A stretch of 64,000 nucleotides of DNA. Origin: Azorinus chamasolen (Eukaryota; Mollusca; Bivalvia; Cardiida; Solecurtidae). Shown in pieces: positions 27,501 to 42,500 of this stretch. Where the stretch lies: assembly GCA_963576725.1 (NCBI GenBank), contig OY755242.1, positions 4,283,093 to 4,347,092 of the forward strand, given 5' to 3'. Each line of letters opens with the position of its first letter. Within the stretch, counting starts at the first letter, position 1. The notes under the pieces were generated by a model. It made no database searches and was not told where the DNA came from. It saw only the letters and a list, made by a program, of their open reading frames with translations. The position numbers and the translations under genes are program-made.

Positions 27501-30500
27501 TTATTTTGTATATGAATTTTCACCAGATAGAGAGTAAATGGCCAATAAAACATGCTCAAAAGATCCATATCTCATCTGACGTTCATCAATGTTTTTTCCT
27601 TTAGATTTTCAAAGAAGCTCCTGAAGACCCTGAGTTAAGAATCAACCTCACCAAAAACACGCCACACAGGAGCTCAGGGAACCATACGCCTAAACCTCAT
27701 GTTACGGCTACAGCAACAGTGGTTCCTGGCAGTCAGCAATTTCAGCGGCATTATGCAAATGCGGCACCTGGTCTTCCATACTCGCATCAACAAAATCGCA
27801 CAAAACTGCGGCCTGTAGATGTATATAATCCCACTACTGGAAGTAGGTGTTTTTTCTGTAAAAAGATATTATTTAGCTTTGTTCCTGAAAACAGATCTTT
27901 CTGTTCTAATTGCCATAATTCTTTGCATGGTAGCAGCATGCTTAATAGTAGTTTACCAGATCAAAACTATTGGATCTGTTTGGGATACTGAGTTAACCCT
28001 TTTCCTCATATAAACGCTTTTTTACGCATTTGCAAACAGAGTAGATCCAGATCAGATGGCTCCTATAGGAGCCATCTGATCAGGGTCTTTTCTGTTTGCT
28101 ATAAATGGAATTTGATAGATCTGTTCCTTTACTTTCTTATATGGCTACAGTGTTCCACCTTCCATATTTCATTTAACTTTTTTGTCCATGAGTATTCAGT
28201 AGGTTTTTGAATCTGGAATAAACATAGAACAGGGAAAGGGTTTAATATAGAACAGGGAAAGGGTCATATGTATTTTGTTGATACAGTTGCAGTAGAATCT
28301 CGTTTAACATTTCATTGACACATTTTCATGCCTTTGCAAACAGAGTAGATTATCTGCTAGCAGATCAGATAGCTCCTGTTGGAGTAAATTGTCTGATCAA
28401 GATCTGCTGTGTTTGTTTATCAAATGATGTAGATCTGATTTTGCAGTTTATGCCATTCCCAAAACTTCTTGTGTTCATATGCCATTATGTAAATCAACCA
28501 ATTACAGTAAAACGGTGATAATCCGAGGAGCGATTTTCCGAGTAAATGGTCTAATCCAAGGGAATTGGTATGGTCCAGAAATAAAAATCTATTACTTGAA
28601 TACAACTACATGTATGTACTTTGTACTGTATAATCCGAGTCTCGATAATCCGATTTTTTGGAGCACGCTTCTGGGTCCCTTTAATTACTTCATTAAATTA
28701 CCTGCCTAGTCCGAGCATGCATCGCGGACACTTTGAAGTCAATTTATCACACCTCCATTGTTGATGTCTCAGGACTCTGGTGCCCCGCCAATTACAGGTG
28801 CCGCTGTGTTAGTTTTGAAAATCAGATCTGTATTATTTTATAAGCAAACAGAGTAGACCCTGATCAGACAGCTCCTATAGGAGTCTACTCTGTTTGCAAA
28901 GGCGTAGAAAGGTGTGTTTATGGATTGAAGGTTAACAGAGTAGTCCCACATGAGCTGTCTGAGCAAGGTCTGCTCTGTTTGTTTATAAGATGATATTGAT
29001 TCCCAATTTGGTTTGTAAAGTTTCTGTCAAATTATTTATAAGATGATATTGATCGGATTCTAAAGTTTCTGTCAAATTATTTATAAGATGATAATGATTG
29101 GATTCTACAGTTTCTGCCATTTCTCTGTTTGGAATTCACTTAACCCTTTCCCTCATATAAATGTGTTTTCACGCATTTGCAAACAGAGTAGACCCAGATC
29201 AGACGGCTCCTAGAGGAACCGTCTGATCAGGGTCTACTCTGTTTGCTAATGGAATTTTAAAAATCTGTGTCTTTACTTTCTAAAATGGCCACACTGTTGC
29301 ACCTTCCATATTTTTATATCATTATTAGTCCCCCATCGGTTACTGGTTGGGGGACTATAGGTTTGCTCGATTCCGTCTGTCTATCTGTCCGTCCGTCTGT
29401 CCATCCGTCTGTCCATCCGTCCATCTGTCACGCTTCGTTTCCAGGCCATATCTCCTACAAAGTTATGCCAAATTCATTATAACTTCACACATTGAAGAAG
29501 CATGATTAGGGCTAGTGTCATTCACAAGGGTCATAACTCTAGCACCAATATTTTTGGAGTTATTCCCCTTTTACATATTTTTTTGTCCGGACAATAACTC
29601 TTTATCTACTGGTTCAATTGATTTGAAACTTCAAATGTGGAACAATCATGATAGGGGTAGTGTCATACACAAGGGCCATAACTCTAGCATCAATATTTTT
29701 GGAGTTATTCCCCTTTTTCATATTTTCTCGTCAGTCCGTCTGTCACACTTCGTGTCCGGGCAATATCTCCTACAAAGTTAGGCCAAATTCATTATAACTT
29801 CACACATTGAAGAAGCATGATCAGGAGTAGTGTCATGCACAAAGGCCAAATTCATTATAACTTCACACATTGAAGAAGCATGATCAGGAGTAGTGTCATG
29901 CACAAGGGCCATAATTCTAGCATCAATATTTTTGGAGTTATTCCCCTTTTTCATATTTTTTTGTCCGGACAATAACTATTTCTCTACTGGTTCAATTGAT
30001 TTGAAACTTCACATATGGAACACACATGATGAGGGGTAGTGTCGTGCACAAGGGCCATAACTCTAGCATCTATATTGTTGGAGTTATTCCCCTTTTCATA
30101 TTTTCTTGTCCCGTTAATAACTCTTTATGTACTGGTTCAATTGATTTGAAACTTCTCATATGGAACAAGCGTGATGAGATGTAGTGTCATGCACAAGGGC
30201 AATAACTCTAGCATCAATATTTTTGGAGTTAATCCCCTTTTCATATTTTCTTGTCGGGACAATAACTTTTTATTTACTGATTCAATGTATGAAAGTAGGT
30301 ATTAATACCATTCAGGTGGTCATGTATATACCATGGTCAACCACACCATGGGTGGGTGGGGTGGGGAGAGTGGAGGTTTTTTCAGTCCGGTGGGGGACTC
30401 ATGTCTTGCAAAGCAATACAACATGCCCTTGTTTTGTCCATGAATATTCAGTATGTATTGAAATTTGGAATGAACACAAAAGGGGGAAAGGGTTAATTGA

Positions 30501-33500
30501 TATTAATCATGATTGCATAGTTTCTTTCATTAATTTTTCACTGCCATTTTCACACGTGATTGCCAATGTGGCATCTGTGATTAACTTGATGTCTCACGAG
30601 GATCCACACTGTTTCTTAACATTGGTATGATTTGAAAGAAAACATAAGAAATGTAAATGAAAATTGCAGACAGCAGACAGCAATATTTGGCTGCAAGAGT
30701 TATATTTGCATGTTTCTTGCAGGTTTTGAGACACAAACTAACAATAGTACCAGTGGTAGTTCAGAGTCCCTTAATTCAGCCCAGTCTAATCACATCAACA
30801 ATGTTTCCACACCGTCTTATCAGGATGGAGTAAGGCGGGGCTTTGCTGGTGGAGTTCCTAGCAGAGGGGCAGGGCAACCACCGCTCTATACAAACATTAA
30901 TGTCAGTGAACTAGGTTAGTATGCAGCTTTAAGTACAGTAAAACCCGGCTAGTGCGACCACCAAAACGGGGCATAATTCTGGGTGGCAGAGGCAGGTGGT
31001 AGCTTAATGCAGGACGAAAGTTATACAGAAAGCTCCTATAGGAGCTTTCTGCATAACTTTCGTCCTGCATTAAGCAACCACCTGCTTTAGACGACATCAA
31101 TGGCTGTTTATTAAGTGGTCGCATTAGCGGGGTTTTACTGTATATTCAAGAAAGTCTGTAAGATGTTGTATGGTTTTTTTTAACCCTTTGATTGCAGGAA
31201 ATAAGTAATTTGGCATTGGCAAACAGTATAGACCAGTATAGACCATGATCAGATGACTCTTTAACCTGTTCCTTCATACTAATGCTTATTCAAGCCTTTG
31301 CAAACAGAGTAGACCCAGATCAGACAGCTCCTGTATGGGTCATCTGATTAGTGTCTCCTCTGTTTGCTTATAATACTGTACAGTTTCTACCAGTATCAAA
31401 CAATCCTGTGTAAGTATGCTATTATAATTACAGTAAAATCTCTCTGTAAGGACCATTTAATTATGTTAATTAGTTGATATTTAGGGCAGGTGGCTGCTTA
31501 AAGCAAGGTGGAAGTAAAACAATGCTCCTATAGGAGCGTTCTGTTTTACTTTCATCTTGCTTTAAGCAGCCACCTGCCTTTAACACAAAATATTTTATGT
31601 AACGTAGTGGTCGTTACAGAGAGGGTTTACTGTATGCTATCATAATTATTCATCTAATAAATATTCATAATGTCATTAGTTCTTACATGAATATTCAACA
31701 GGGAAAGGGGTTAGGCAGCCTGCTAACCAGACTCTGTCCTGTTTGTCATTCAAAACCTTTATACTGAACAGAATCTACTGCTAACCCTTCCCTGGTGAAT
31801 ATTCATGTAAGAGATAATGACATCATGATTAATTATTTGCTGAGTATATATAATGTAAACTTTTCAAGGGATTTGTTTGCTTTGATAAAAACTAGAATCA
31901 GATCTACATCATGTCGAAAGCAAACAGAGCAGACCCTGATTAGACCGCTCCTATAGGAGCCATCTGATCTGGGTCTACTCTGTTTACAAATGTGTGAAAA
32001 GGGGTTTATATGAAGGAAAGGGTTAAACAATGATAGACCACTGAGAATCAGCTTTTAATGGGTTAAATGTCTTCAATTTTGTAACTTTCACATTTATTTA
32101 TTCCATCTGTTAGCTGATTTAGACTCTGATCTTGCAAACTTGTGATCTATCTATAATCCCTTTATAAATACATCTTTTAATGCCTTTGCAAACAGAGTAG
32201 ACCCAGATCCTACTGTTTGATTAGGACCTACTATGTTTGCTTATGAGAATTATATAGATATGTATAGGCAGAGAAATAAGAAATCTTGATAGACCAGCAG
32301 GCATCTATCTACACCAAAGGTGTCCCTATGATCAAGTGAGGCTGTACAGTTTCTTCTTTCCCTTTAATCCTTTTCCCCATAAATACGCCTTTTCCAACAG
32401 AATGGACCCAGATCAGATGGCTCCTGTGGGAGCCGTGTGATCTGGGTCTACTCTGTTTGCTTATGAAATAATATAGATATGATTCTACAGTTTCTACCAT
32501 TGCCAAAATCCTGTGGTCATATGCCATTATAAAAAATAATCAATCCGGGTAATCAATATTTATGACGTCATTATTTCTTATATGAATGTTCATGGAGTAA
32601 AGGGTATAGAGAAAACTTAATTAATCCTTTACTGGATAATCCCTTTTGTTTATACCTTTATTGAAGACCCATTGATAAATATAAATGCCTTTTCACACAT
32701 TTGCAAACAGGGCTGACCCAGATCAGATGGTTCCTAAAGGAGCCTTCTTATAGGGTCTGCTCTGTGTACTTTTTATTTTATAGATCTGATTTTACAATTT
32801 CCTCCATGGTGAAAGAAACCTGTTTTCGATGTTTAGTGTTACTGATTCTATCTTGAATATTAATGAGGTGATATCAATGCTGAATAAATGATAAACGGAG
32901 AAAGAGTTAATGAGACTGTTGTTCTTAAATCTAGTCTACAACAAACAAATGCTGCTCTAGAAAAAACATGTGTATTTATATGCGTAACATAGGATGCCCG
33001 AACGTAATCTGTAAGTATGGTCCAACGGGGAAAAAGGAAATTGTATAGCTTAACCCTATGCCTCATGCATATACCATTTAACAACTGTGCAAAAAGAGAA
33101 GACCCAGACCAGACAGCTCTTGTAGGAGTAACCTGATCAGGATCTACTCTCTTTATTTATAGAATTGTATAATTCTGGTTCTAGGGTTTCTGCCAAAGTT
33201 CAGCTTAGATACATTTATGATGTCATTATAAAAAAATTCTGACATGAATATTCATGAGGAAAAGGGTGAGATAAGTTGGATCAGGAGTTGTGTAGTGTTT
33301 ATTCCAGGTTAGACAAAAGAATTAAGATTTGGTCCATTTTTAATAGAGAATTGTAAGGACATCTGTCAACCAGTGAATTGTATTTGTTGACCTTGTTTAT
33401 CATGCTTCTTAGGGTATCAGTGTCCCGTAGAAAAAATTGAGTTTGAAAACACAAAACTGTCAGGTGAGTTGCAGCATGCAGATCTCAATGCAGCCAGACA

Positions 33501-36500
33501 TATTACATCACCCCCAACACTAAATGCCATAACCTGTCAATCTAAATTGGAATGTGAACAACCTAGGCACATATTTAACCCTTTACTACATAAATGCACA
33601 TTTTAACGCCTCTGTAAATGGAGTATACCCAGATCAGATGGCTCCTGTAGGAGCCATTTGCTCAGGATCTACTCTGTTTGCTTTTTGAATTATATAGATA
33701 TGATTCTACAGTTTCTGTCACTTCTAAAATTTCCTTTGATTCTACAGTTTCCGCCATGGCAAAACTTTCCTTTGTTTATGATTATTTCTTACATAAACTT
33801 TCCTGGAGTAAAGGGTTAAAATTGTAGTCAATCTTGATTGAGTCGCTTAGTGAGAGAAGAGTAATTATGGTCTGCAATCAATGTAGACCCAGATCAGTCA
33901 CTATGTTCAGAAGGTTACGTATGGTGTAGCTTTACACTGTTTGGCAATTACAGGCATCTGACCCTACCCTACCTAAGATAAATAGACTGAAGCAATTCTT
34001 TATTTTCCCGGCAAACCCGTTGCTATGACTACTGATTAGAATCTTCTCTTTGAGACAGTTCTAATGAGTAGTCAACACTGGGTTTGATAAAGAAATAAAG
34101 ACACCTCTTATCTGGAATAATGAAGTGTCCTACAGTAAAACATTTTAAAACCCATTGCCTCATAGGCTATTTTTAGATACAACCTCTTTGAATAAGTCTA
34201 CCGAAAAGGAGCATTAACTAGAGAAATGGAAATTTTTAGAATTTTGTAGTTTCAAACCATTGTGATAGATAGAGCATTTGCTCCTATAGGAGCAAATGCT
34301 CTATTTATCGCAATGGTTTCAACAGGTGATTTTTACAGAGTCATCAAAAGTTGTCTGGGTGTTAAATTCTGTCTCATTCTAGGGTTTTCATACAGATGTT
34401 TCTTCCACTGCCAAAATATTCTTTGTTCACGTGCCATTGAACAAAATAATCTGATCAATATGTATGATAACATAGATATTCATGGAGTGAAGGGTTAAGT
34501 CACCTGTTTTTAAACTAATCACCTGAAAGAATGATGTTTTACTGTAGTCGATTTTATCCTGACAATCTGTGGACAACCCTGATTCACACTTACTGTGATG
34601 TCACTGTGATGTCACTGATCTGGGTTACACTGTTTGCATGATGCAAGACCCCGTACGATATCTTATCTCATTGATCGACTCAGTTGAATGCATTCTGCAT
34701 ATGACATACAAAGTTATTTTTTCCTTATTTCTGGTCTTTTTTTCAGCTTCTTTTAATTCATATTTTTCATTTGATCTTTATTTTATATTTGATCATTTTA
34801 TGCTAAGTTTTTTGTGTTTTTTTAATCAGCTTTTTTGTAGCAATTTGATGTAGTTTTTAAGGACAAATTATGTTAAATCCAGTTATGTTTATTCCATTAC
34901 CCACATAACGCTTTGAATGCAGGAAATGAACATACTGGCATTTACAAACGGTGAAGACCCAGATCAGAGGTCTAAAGGAGTCCTCTGATCAGGGTCTGCA
35001 CTGTTTGTCATTCAAAATCCTCTTGCAAAGTGTCCCCTTTCATACTGAACGGACTCGTGTTAGTAAACAATGATGATTGATGAACCATTCTAGCATTCAA
35101 AATGTTTATTGCTGACTTTTATTTACGTATAGACTACAGTAAAACCCCTCTAAACCGGAATTCTAGAAGAGAAGAATTCAGATACTGTTAGGCAGGTGGC
35201 TGCTTAATGCAGGATGAAAGTCATGCAGGAAGCTCCTAGAGGAGCTTTCTGCATGACTTTTACTCTCCATTAAGCTGCCACCTGTCTCCAAAACCGATAT
35301 CTATACTGAATTTAACGTCCAGTGTAGAGGGGTTTAACTGTACCCTAATTAAGCTAAGTATTGGGAGAAACAAACTGAGGCAAGTTGTGTAGACCCAGAT
35401 CCAACTGTTCTTTAAGGGCCTACACTATCTGCTGCTATGTCAGTAAAGGGCCTACACTATCTGCTGCTATGTCAGTAAAGGGCCTGCACTATCAGCTGCT
35501 ATGTCAGTCTAATTTAAAGTCATCAAAACAGTACCAAAGTGACTTATTCAGCTTTACAAACCCATGGAGAGAAGAGATTGTTGAGTGGCCGAATACAGAG
35601 TAATTAACTCTTTACTCCATGAATATTCATGTAAGAAATAATGGCATTATGAATGTTAATTAGATTAATTGCTAATTGCTAAAATAGCACATGGACAAGT
35701 AAATCTTTGGCTATGACAGAAATTGTAGCATGAGCATGCAAACAGGGCAGACCCTGATCAAACATCTCCTGTAGGAGCCATCTGATCTGGGTCTACTGTA
35801 TTTGCAAAGGTGTAGAAAAGCATATTTATGGAATAAAGGGTTAGGATATAAACACAAGTTTTATCTAATTGATGGAGTGTCAAGGAATATTAGTCTTGGC
35901 CTCCAGAGGAGTGGGAATTTAACCCTTTCCTCATGAATATTTATGTAAGAAATAATCACAACATGAATATTAATCAGATTAATTTTTATAATGCCACATG
36001 GACAAAGGAATTTTTGGCCATTGAAGACACTAGAATCACATCAATATTATTTCACAAGCAAACAGAGCAGACCCAGATCAGACAGTTCCTGTAGGACCTG
36101 GGTCTATTCTGTTTGCAAAAGCATAGAAAGGTGTATTTATTGAGAAAATGGTTAAGCTAAACATTTGGCAGTAATACATTTTTTCCCTTCACTCCACCAA
36201 ACCCAATATTATGACCTGATTAAAACTGTCTGAACGAGATTTTTCTAATGAGTAGTCACACTCTTTTGAAAGCAATAATTAGAGAGAGTAGCCATAGTAT
36301 AGGGTTTGGTGGAGAAAAAAGGACTTGGCATCATAACCCTTTTATACTTCATAAATACACTTTTGCAAACACAGTTGACCCTGATCAGACAGCTCCTGTA
36401 GGAGCTGTCTAATCAGGGTCAGCTCTGTTTGTTTATGATATAACATAAGACATGACTAAACAGTTTCTGCCCTGGCCAAACTTTCCAATTCCATGTGCTA

Positions 36501-39500
36501 TTTTAATCTAATTAATATTCATGATGTCATTATTTTTTCCATTAATATCATGGAGTAAAGGCTTATGTACTTTGCACATCTGAAGTATAATGATTATCCC
36601 ATATTAGAGTAAAACTTGTATATAATGGTCACTGTATGAAGAAACATTACGGCATTAACTCTTTACTCTATAAGTACGCTTTTCTATGCCTTTGCAAACA
36701 GAGTAGACCCTGATCAGATGGTTCCTATAGGAGCCGTCTATCAGGGTCTGCTCTGTTTGCATCTGATATAATATACTGGTACTACAGGTAGATTTTATCA
36801 TGGCCAAATATATCCTGTGTCAATGTGCTAATAATAACAACTGATCTTATTAATATTCATCACATCATTATTTCTTGCATAAGTATTCATGGAGGAAAGG
36901 GTTAACCCTGATAAGGACATCTTTGAAAACAGTAGACCAAAATCAGACAGCTTCTATTGGAGCCATCTGATCAGTGTCTGCTCTGTTTGCTATGTAATCA
37001 TATAGATTTGATTCTACAGTTTCTGCCATGATCAAAAACACTCTGTTCATCTACTCTAAAAAGAAAAAAACAACTAATAAATATTCATGATATCATTACT
37101 TCTTAAAAAGTGGTAGGCTTCATAATAAGAAATGATAGCAATGTGAAAAGCTTATTTTGGGAGCTTTCTATATTACTATTGTCCAGCATTATATCCATTA
37201 AGCTCTCTGCCTTAACCCTTTGTCATATACATATAGATATGTATTTTATGCCTATGCAGACAGAGAAGACCTAGATCAGATGGTTCCTATAAGAGAATCT
37301 GATCAGGATCTACTGTTTACAAAGGTATGAAATGACATTTTTATCGAGTAAAGCCTTTAAGGGGGACAATGTATCTGTTGGATGGAGGTTAATTCATTCC
37401 CTCATTGACTACCTCTGTGATACATCTACCAAAAAGGAGCATTAACTAAAGGAAAGGCATGAAAAAAAGTTCCTTTCCTCCATAGGCTATTTTTAGACAC
37501 AACCTCTTTGAATTAATATTACCGAAGAGGAGCATTTACTAGAGAAAAGGAAAAGTATAGAATTGTGTAGTTTTGAAATCATTGTGATAAATAGAGCATT
37601 TGCTCGTATAGGAGCAAATGCTCTATTTGTCACAATATTTTCATAAAGTGTCTTTTACAGAGGCGTAGAAATGCTTATTTATGGAGGAAAGGGTTACGGA
37701 AAGAGTTAAGTGATATTATTCATGGAGGATACATATTATATTAATAAGTGTGTTAATATGTAACTGATATGATATATTTACAGAAAAGCGTAAGAAAAGT
37801 AGGTATATTTTGTTGTCAGTGCAAATATGCTCGATTATAAAAAGAATGCGTCGTGTATGATATGATAAGACCATGCTGCATCTCTTGATACTTCAAGTTA
37901 TATCATTCTGTCTTTGCTCTGATATATAGTAGCCATGTGCTTATGTTCTCGTTGCAAAGTTCCAGATATGAGGCATACGTAGGAAATCCGTGATAAATTT
38001 GTTATATATCTCTGCCAAACTCTATCTTGTTGGTATTCATTAGAATCGCCTTTTCGAGACAATTTTAACCCATTCCCTCATAGTCTATTATTAGACCAAC
38101 CTGTTTGAATTAATCTACCGAAAAGGAGCATTAACTAGAGAAAAGGAAAATTTTAGAATATGTTAGTTGAAACCATTGTGATAAATAGAGCATTTGCTCA
38201 TATAGGAGCAAATGCTCTGTTTATCACAATGGTTTCAACAGGTGACTTTACAGAGGTGCAGAAAGGTGTATTTATGGAGGAATGGGTTAATAAGTACCAA
38301 GAAGATGGCGTTTGGCTGGCTGAGAAATAGAACATTTCGATTGATTGGTACACCTCTTATCAACAACTTTTTGTTGGTCTGTAACTTTTATGTGCATGCT
38401 CTGATTTTGATTTCGTCTGACAAATATTTCCCCATGCCATGATGTAGTTTCATGCCTCACAACCAGATATCTGCACTAGTGCTGAAACGGTTACTGGAAT
38501 TTTGTAAATGGTTAATCAGGAGTATTAACAGCGATTAACCAGTTAATAGGAGCTCTGTCCCACAATCATTCAAACCTGTACACCTGTACACTGTAAATCT
38601 TTGTACTAAAATGGGGCTGCATTTATCCACATATGATGAAAGAGCAATGAGAAAGACCATTGTTATTATCGACATATACGAGAATATAGTACAGTTGTCA
38701 TGGCTGCAGAGACCTTTTCAAAATACTATATTGCGGGAAGTGCACAAGCTTGTGTTATGTATGAACCAAGCGTGACTTCAAACTTGAGTAAAGAAATTGA
38801 ATTTTGATGACATATTTTATCATTATAACATCTTATCATAAATCAAGTTAAACTGATATTTTCATCACAATTCTTTCGAAATCTTTCAGACCAACGACTT
38901 TTTAAAATTACTACAGATGACAAATAACCATAGTAAAGAAGAAGATCGATCGGTTTGATGTACTAAATAGAACAACCAACAAATAATGTAGTTATGAAAC
39001 AAATACATATACTTCAACAGTTAATTGAACATGAGAACAAATTTTTATGGCCATTGTAACCATTAACACTCTACTGACAAACTAAGGGAAGTAACCAATC
39101 CGGTTAATCAGTTGCGGAATTTGTTACCGGTTAATTGCCATTTTGTAATCGGCAACGGTTAACCGGGAAATAATTTAAGCACTAATCTACACGCAATGTC
39201 AAGGTCGAATAGACACATGATATTAACTAGTGATATGCTGATTAGTCATAGCTACTCGGCTACCGAGTTGTGAAAGTTCCGCTGTGATGATTGCCTAAGG
39301 ATATTCCATTGTTGACAATTTATACATAACCTTATGGAGACCATACAGTTTAACACATTATCCCCTAGTGACACATTTTTCCGCATCTATAAACGTCACT
39401 TTATGAAACCATTGTGATAAATAGAGCATTTGCTCTTATAGGAGCAAATGCTCTATTTATCACAATGGTTTCAAACTACAAAATTTTAAAATTTTCCTTT

Positions 39501-42500
39501 CCTCTAGTTAATTTTCCTTTTCGGTAGATACATTCAAAGAGGTTGTGTCTAAAAATAGCCTAGGAGGTAATGAGTTAACAAAGAGTAAAAGCCAGACAAG
39601 GCCAAACATCTGATAGGGTTTTACACAATGTTTTAACTGAACAGAATCATTTCATAATCTAAAATTTGAACGTTAACAAATGCAATGTTTTAGACTGGTC
39701 TGGATATATGTAATGACTCCATACCTAAAACCCTTATTTGGCCTTTAGTGAATTTTAATCGATGATCGATCGCGAACATGTGCCGATGATCAAGTAAACG
39801 TTTTGGGTACGATTTCCAACGCTAGTGTTAACATAGTTTCAGTCATACTTCAGCTGTCCACAGTCTGTCTTCAACCCTTTAGCTCAATATATACACATTT
39901 TGAGCCTAGCAAATTTTAAGAGAGTATGTCAAGATGAGATGACTCCTGTAAGGTCTGCTGTTTGCTTATGGTTTATAGATCTGCTACAGTCTATATAGTA
40001 GTCAAGTTCACTGCATTCTTTTGCTGTTTTACAAATTCATCTAACAAGTTTGTCTTATGCAAATAAGTAATTGCCTTGTTCCATGCATGCATTCAGTGCA
40101 CTGGAGTAGTTCTTCTACCTGTGTATTCTGTGTAAGGTACAATGCGCAAGGAAAAACCTCACAAGTCTTCCTGCCACCAATGATTATATGACTGAAAGAC
40201 TGTTAACATATTCCCCCATAGGCTATTTTTAGATCAATTTCTTTGAATGAATCTACCGAAAAGGACCATTTATAACAGAAAAGGTAAAATTTATAATTGT
40301 GCAGTTCTGAAACCATTGTGATAAAAAGAACATTTGCTCCTATGGAGCAAATGCTCTATTTATAACAATGGTTTCAAAATGTGACTTGTACAGGGTGTAG
40401 AAATGCATATTTATGGAGGAAAGGGTTAAAGTGATATAAAATCCGATACAAACAAACAGATAAGTAGTGGGTTATGTTACCACACAGCAGAGAGTTATCC
40501 CCATTAATATAATATCCCCAGGACATTTAAGTTTTCAAGATGCAATTTACCATTACCATACTATGGGCAAATCTTTGCCAACATTCCATTGAGGTTTCAA
40601 GAACTTCAGCATCTCACCAGGATACTCAGATTTTGAAAAGTTATAGAAGAAAGCTGATACCCTTTACCTGTTGAATAATCTATTTAATTCATAAGCATAC
40701 TGAGATGAATATGATGGGATAGCTCCTGTAGGAGCTGGCTGGTCTGGGTCTACTGTATTTGCAAAGGCATTTAAAGGTGTTTCGGTTAGTTTGAGAAATA
40801 TTTTGAGATATGTTTTGCCAAAGGAATGTTTAAACACATAACCACTTATCTATATTGCACCCACAGTAAAGAAAGGTTTTGCATTTGTTACAAATGTACT
40901 CAAAGTAACACAAAGTATTTTAATCCCCCATTAGGGGACATTGTACTGCATTGTCTTGTGCCTGTTCTGTGATTACGTCTATTAGAGAATGAATTCTTTC
41001 CATGTTTTATTATCTGATGCTTTACCTTTGTTAGAGTCATAGATAAAGATGCCTGTTCAACAAAACTGTTTCCCTGTTGATTATTCTTGTAAGAAATAAT
41101 GACATTATGAATATGTATGAGCTTATTTTTATAATGGTATAATTGGACATAGTATTTTTGGACTTTGAATATTTATGTAAGAAATAATGGTGTCATGAAT
41201 ATTAATTAGATTAACTGTTATAATAGTACATGGACTCAGGAAGTTTTGGCCATGGCAGAAAGGGTAGAATCATATCTATATTATATCATTAGCAAACAGA
41301 GCAGACCCAGATGAGACAGCTCCTCCAGGAGCCGTCTGATCTGGGTCTTTTCTGTTTGCAAAGGCATATTTATGGAGTAGAGGGTTAAGCAAAGAACACT
41401 TTTATGCTTAGATTTTCTACTTAGATTAAGTATTGACCTCTTTCTTGATATTTCTGCTCTTTTATGCATTTTTGCAAACAGAATGAGCCCCCATCCCAGA
41501 TGAGATTAGCTCCTGCTGGAACTCTGTGATCAGATCTGCTCTATTTACTTATATGTTATAGATCTGCTCTGTTTGCGTATATTTTATTGATCTGATTCTC
41601 TACTGTTTGCCAATGGCAATAAATTTAATATGTTATACAAGAATTAATTAAAAATTCTTAGTGAGCAGATTCTTGCATGAATATTCATCCGTTATGATCA
41701 AGTTAACCCTTTCCCTCATATAAATGCCTACTCACACATTTGCAAATAGAGTATAACCAGATCAGAAGGCTCCAATAGGTGTTGTCTGATCAGGGTCTGT
41801 TCTGTTTGCTTTTGACAGGATATACATGTAGATCTTTTGACAGAGTATACAATCATGTAGATCTTTTGACAGGATATACATGTAGATCTTTTGACAGATC
41901 ATTATTTCTTACATGAATATTAAACAGGGAAAGGGTTAAAGAAACTGATAAATGAATATGCACCATGTGCAAACTGTCTTGTGTTGCAAAAGATATGATG
42001 ATATAATTATTCACTCAAGCTAAAAGACTAGACACTGATTGGTGGTATTGAAATGATATAGTTATTTTATATATATATTACCATGTTTTTTCCTGAATAT
42101 TCAACCAGACAAATTAAGGCATAATGGTTCAGACCTGGGGAAACAGGTTAATCAGGGTCTGCCCTATTTGCTTTTCCAGTAGTTTCTTTTGAAATTATTA
42201 CAATGGAGCTGAATTCAGTTGCATTGAGAGGAAGTGTTTATTAGTTAATCCATTCCATCACAGTCTATGATTAGATCCAACCTCATTGAATAAGTCTAAT
42301 GAAAAGTAGAATTTACTAGACATTTTAGAATTGTGTAGTTTTCACATGCAGTCTCTCCACCAGTTTGTCAAGCTGAATAAGTCAGTTTTGATGTTGATAA
42401 CTGCTGGTGGAGTGGCAAATAGTATAGACTCTAATCAAACTGCATCTTCAGGAGTAGTTTGATCTGGGTCTACACTATTTCCATACGGTTTTCTGTCCTG

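Noticed and set aside
30184..30630. 148-codon + strand ORF
   Set aside because: It spans the end of a tandem-core element, a MITE end and intron sequence; no protein-like pattern and no splice support.
37784..37802. 19-nt alternative for the 37784 microexon (donor GTATAT)
   Set aside because: It would shift the reading frame relative to the 57198 exon and uses a poor donor.
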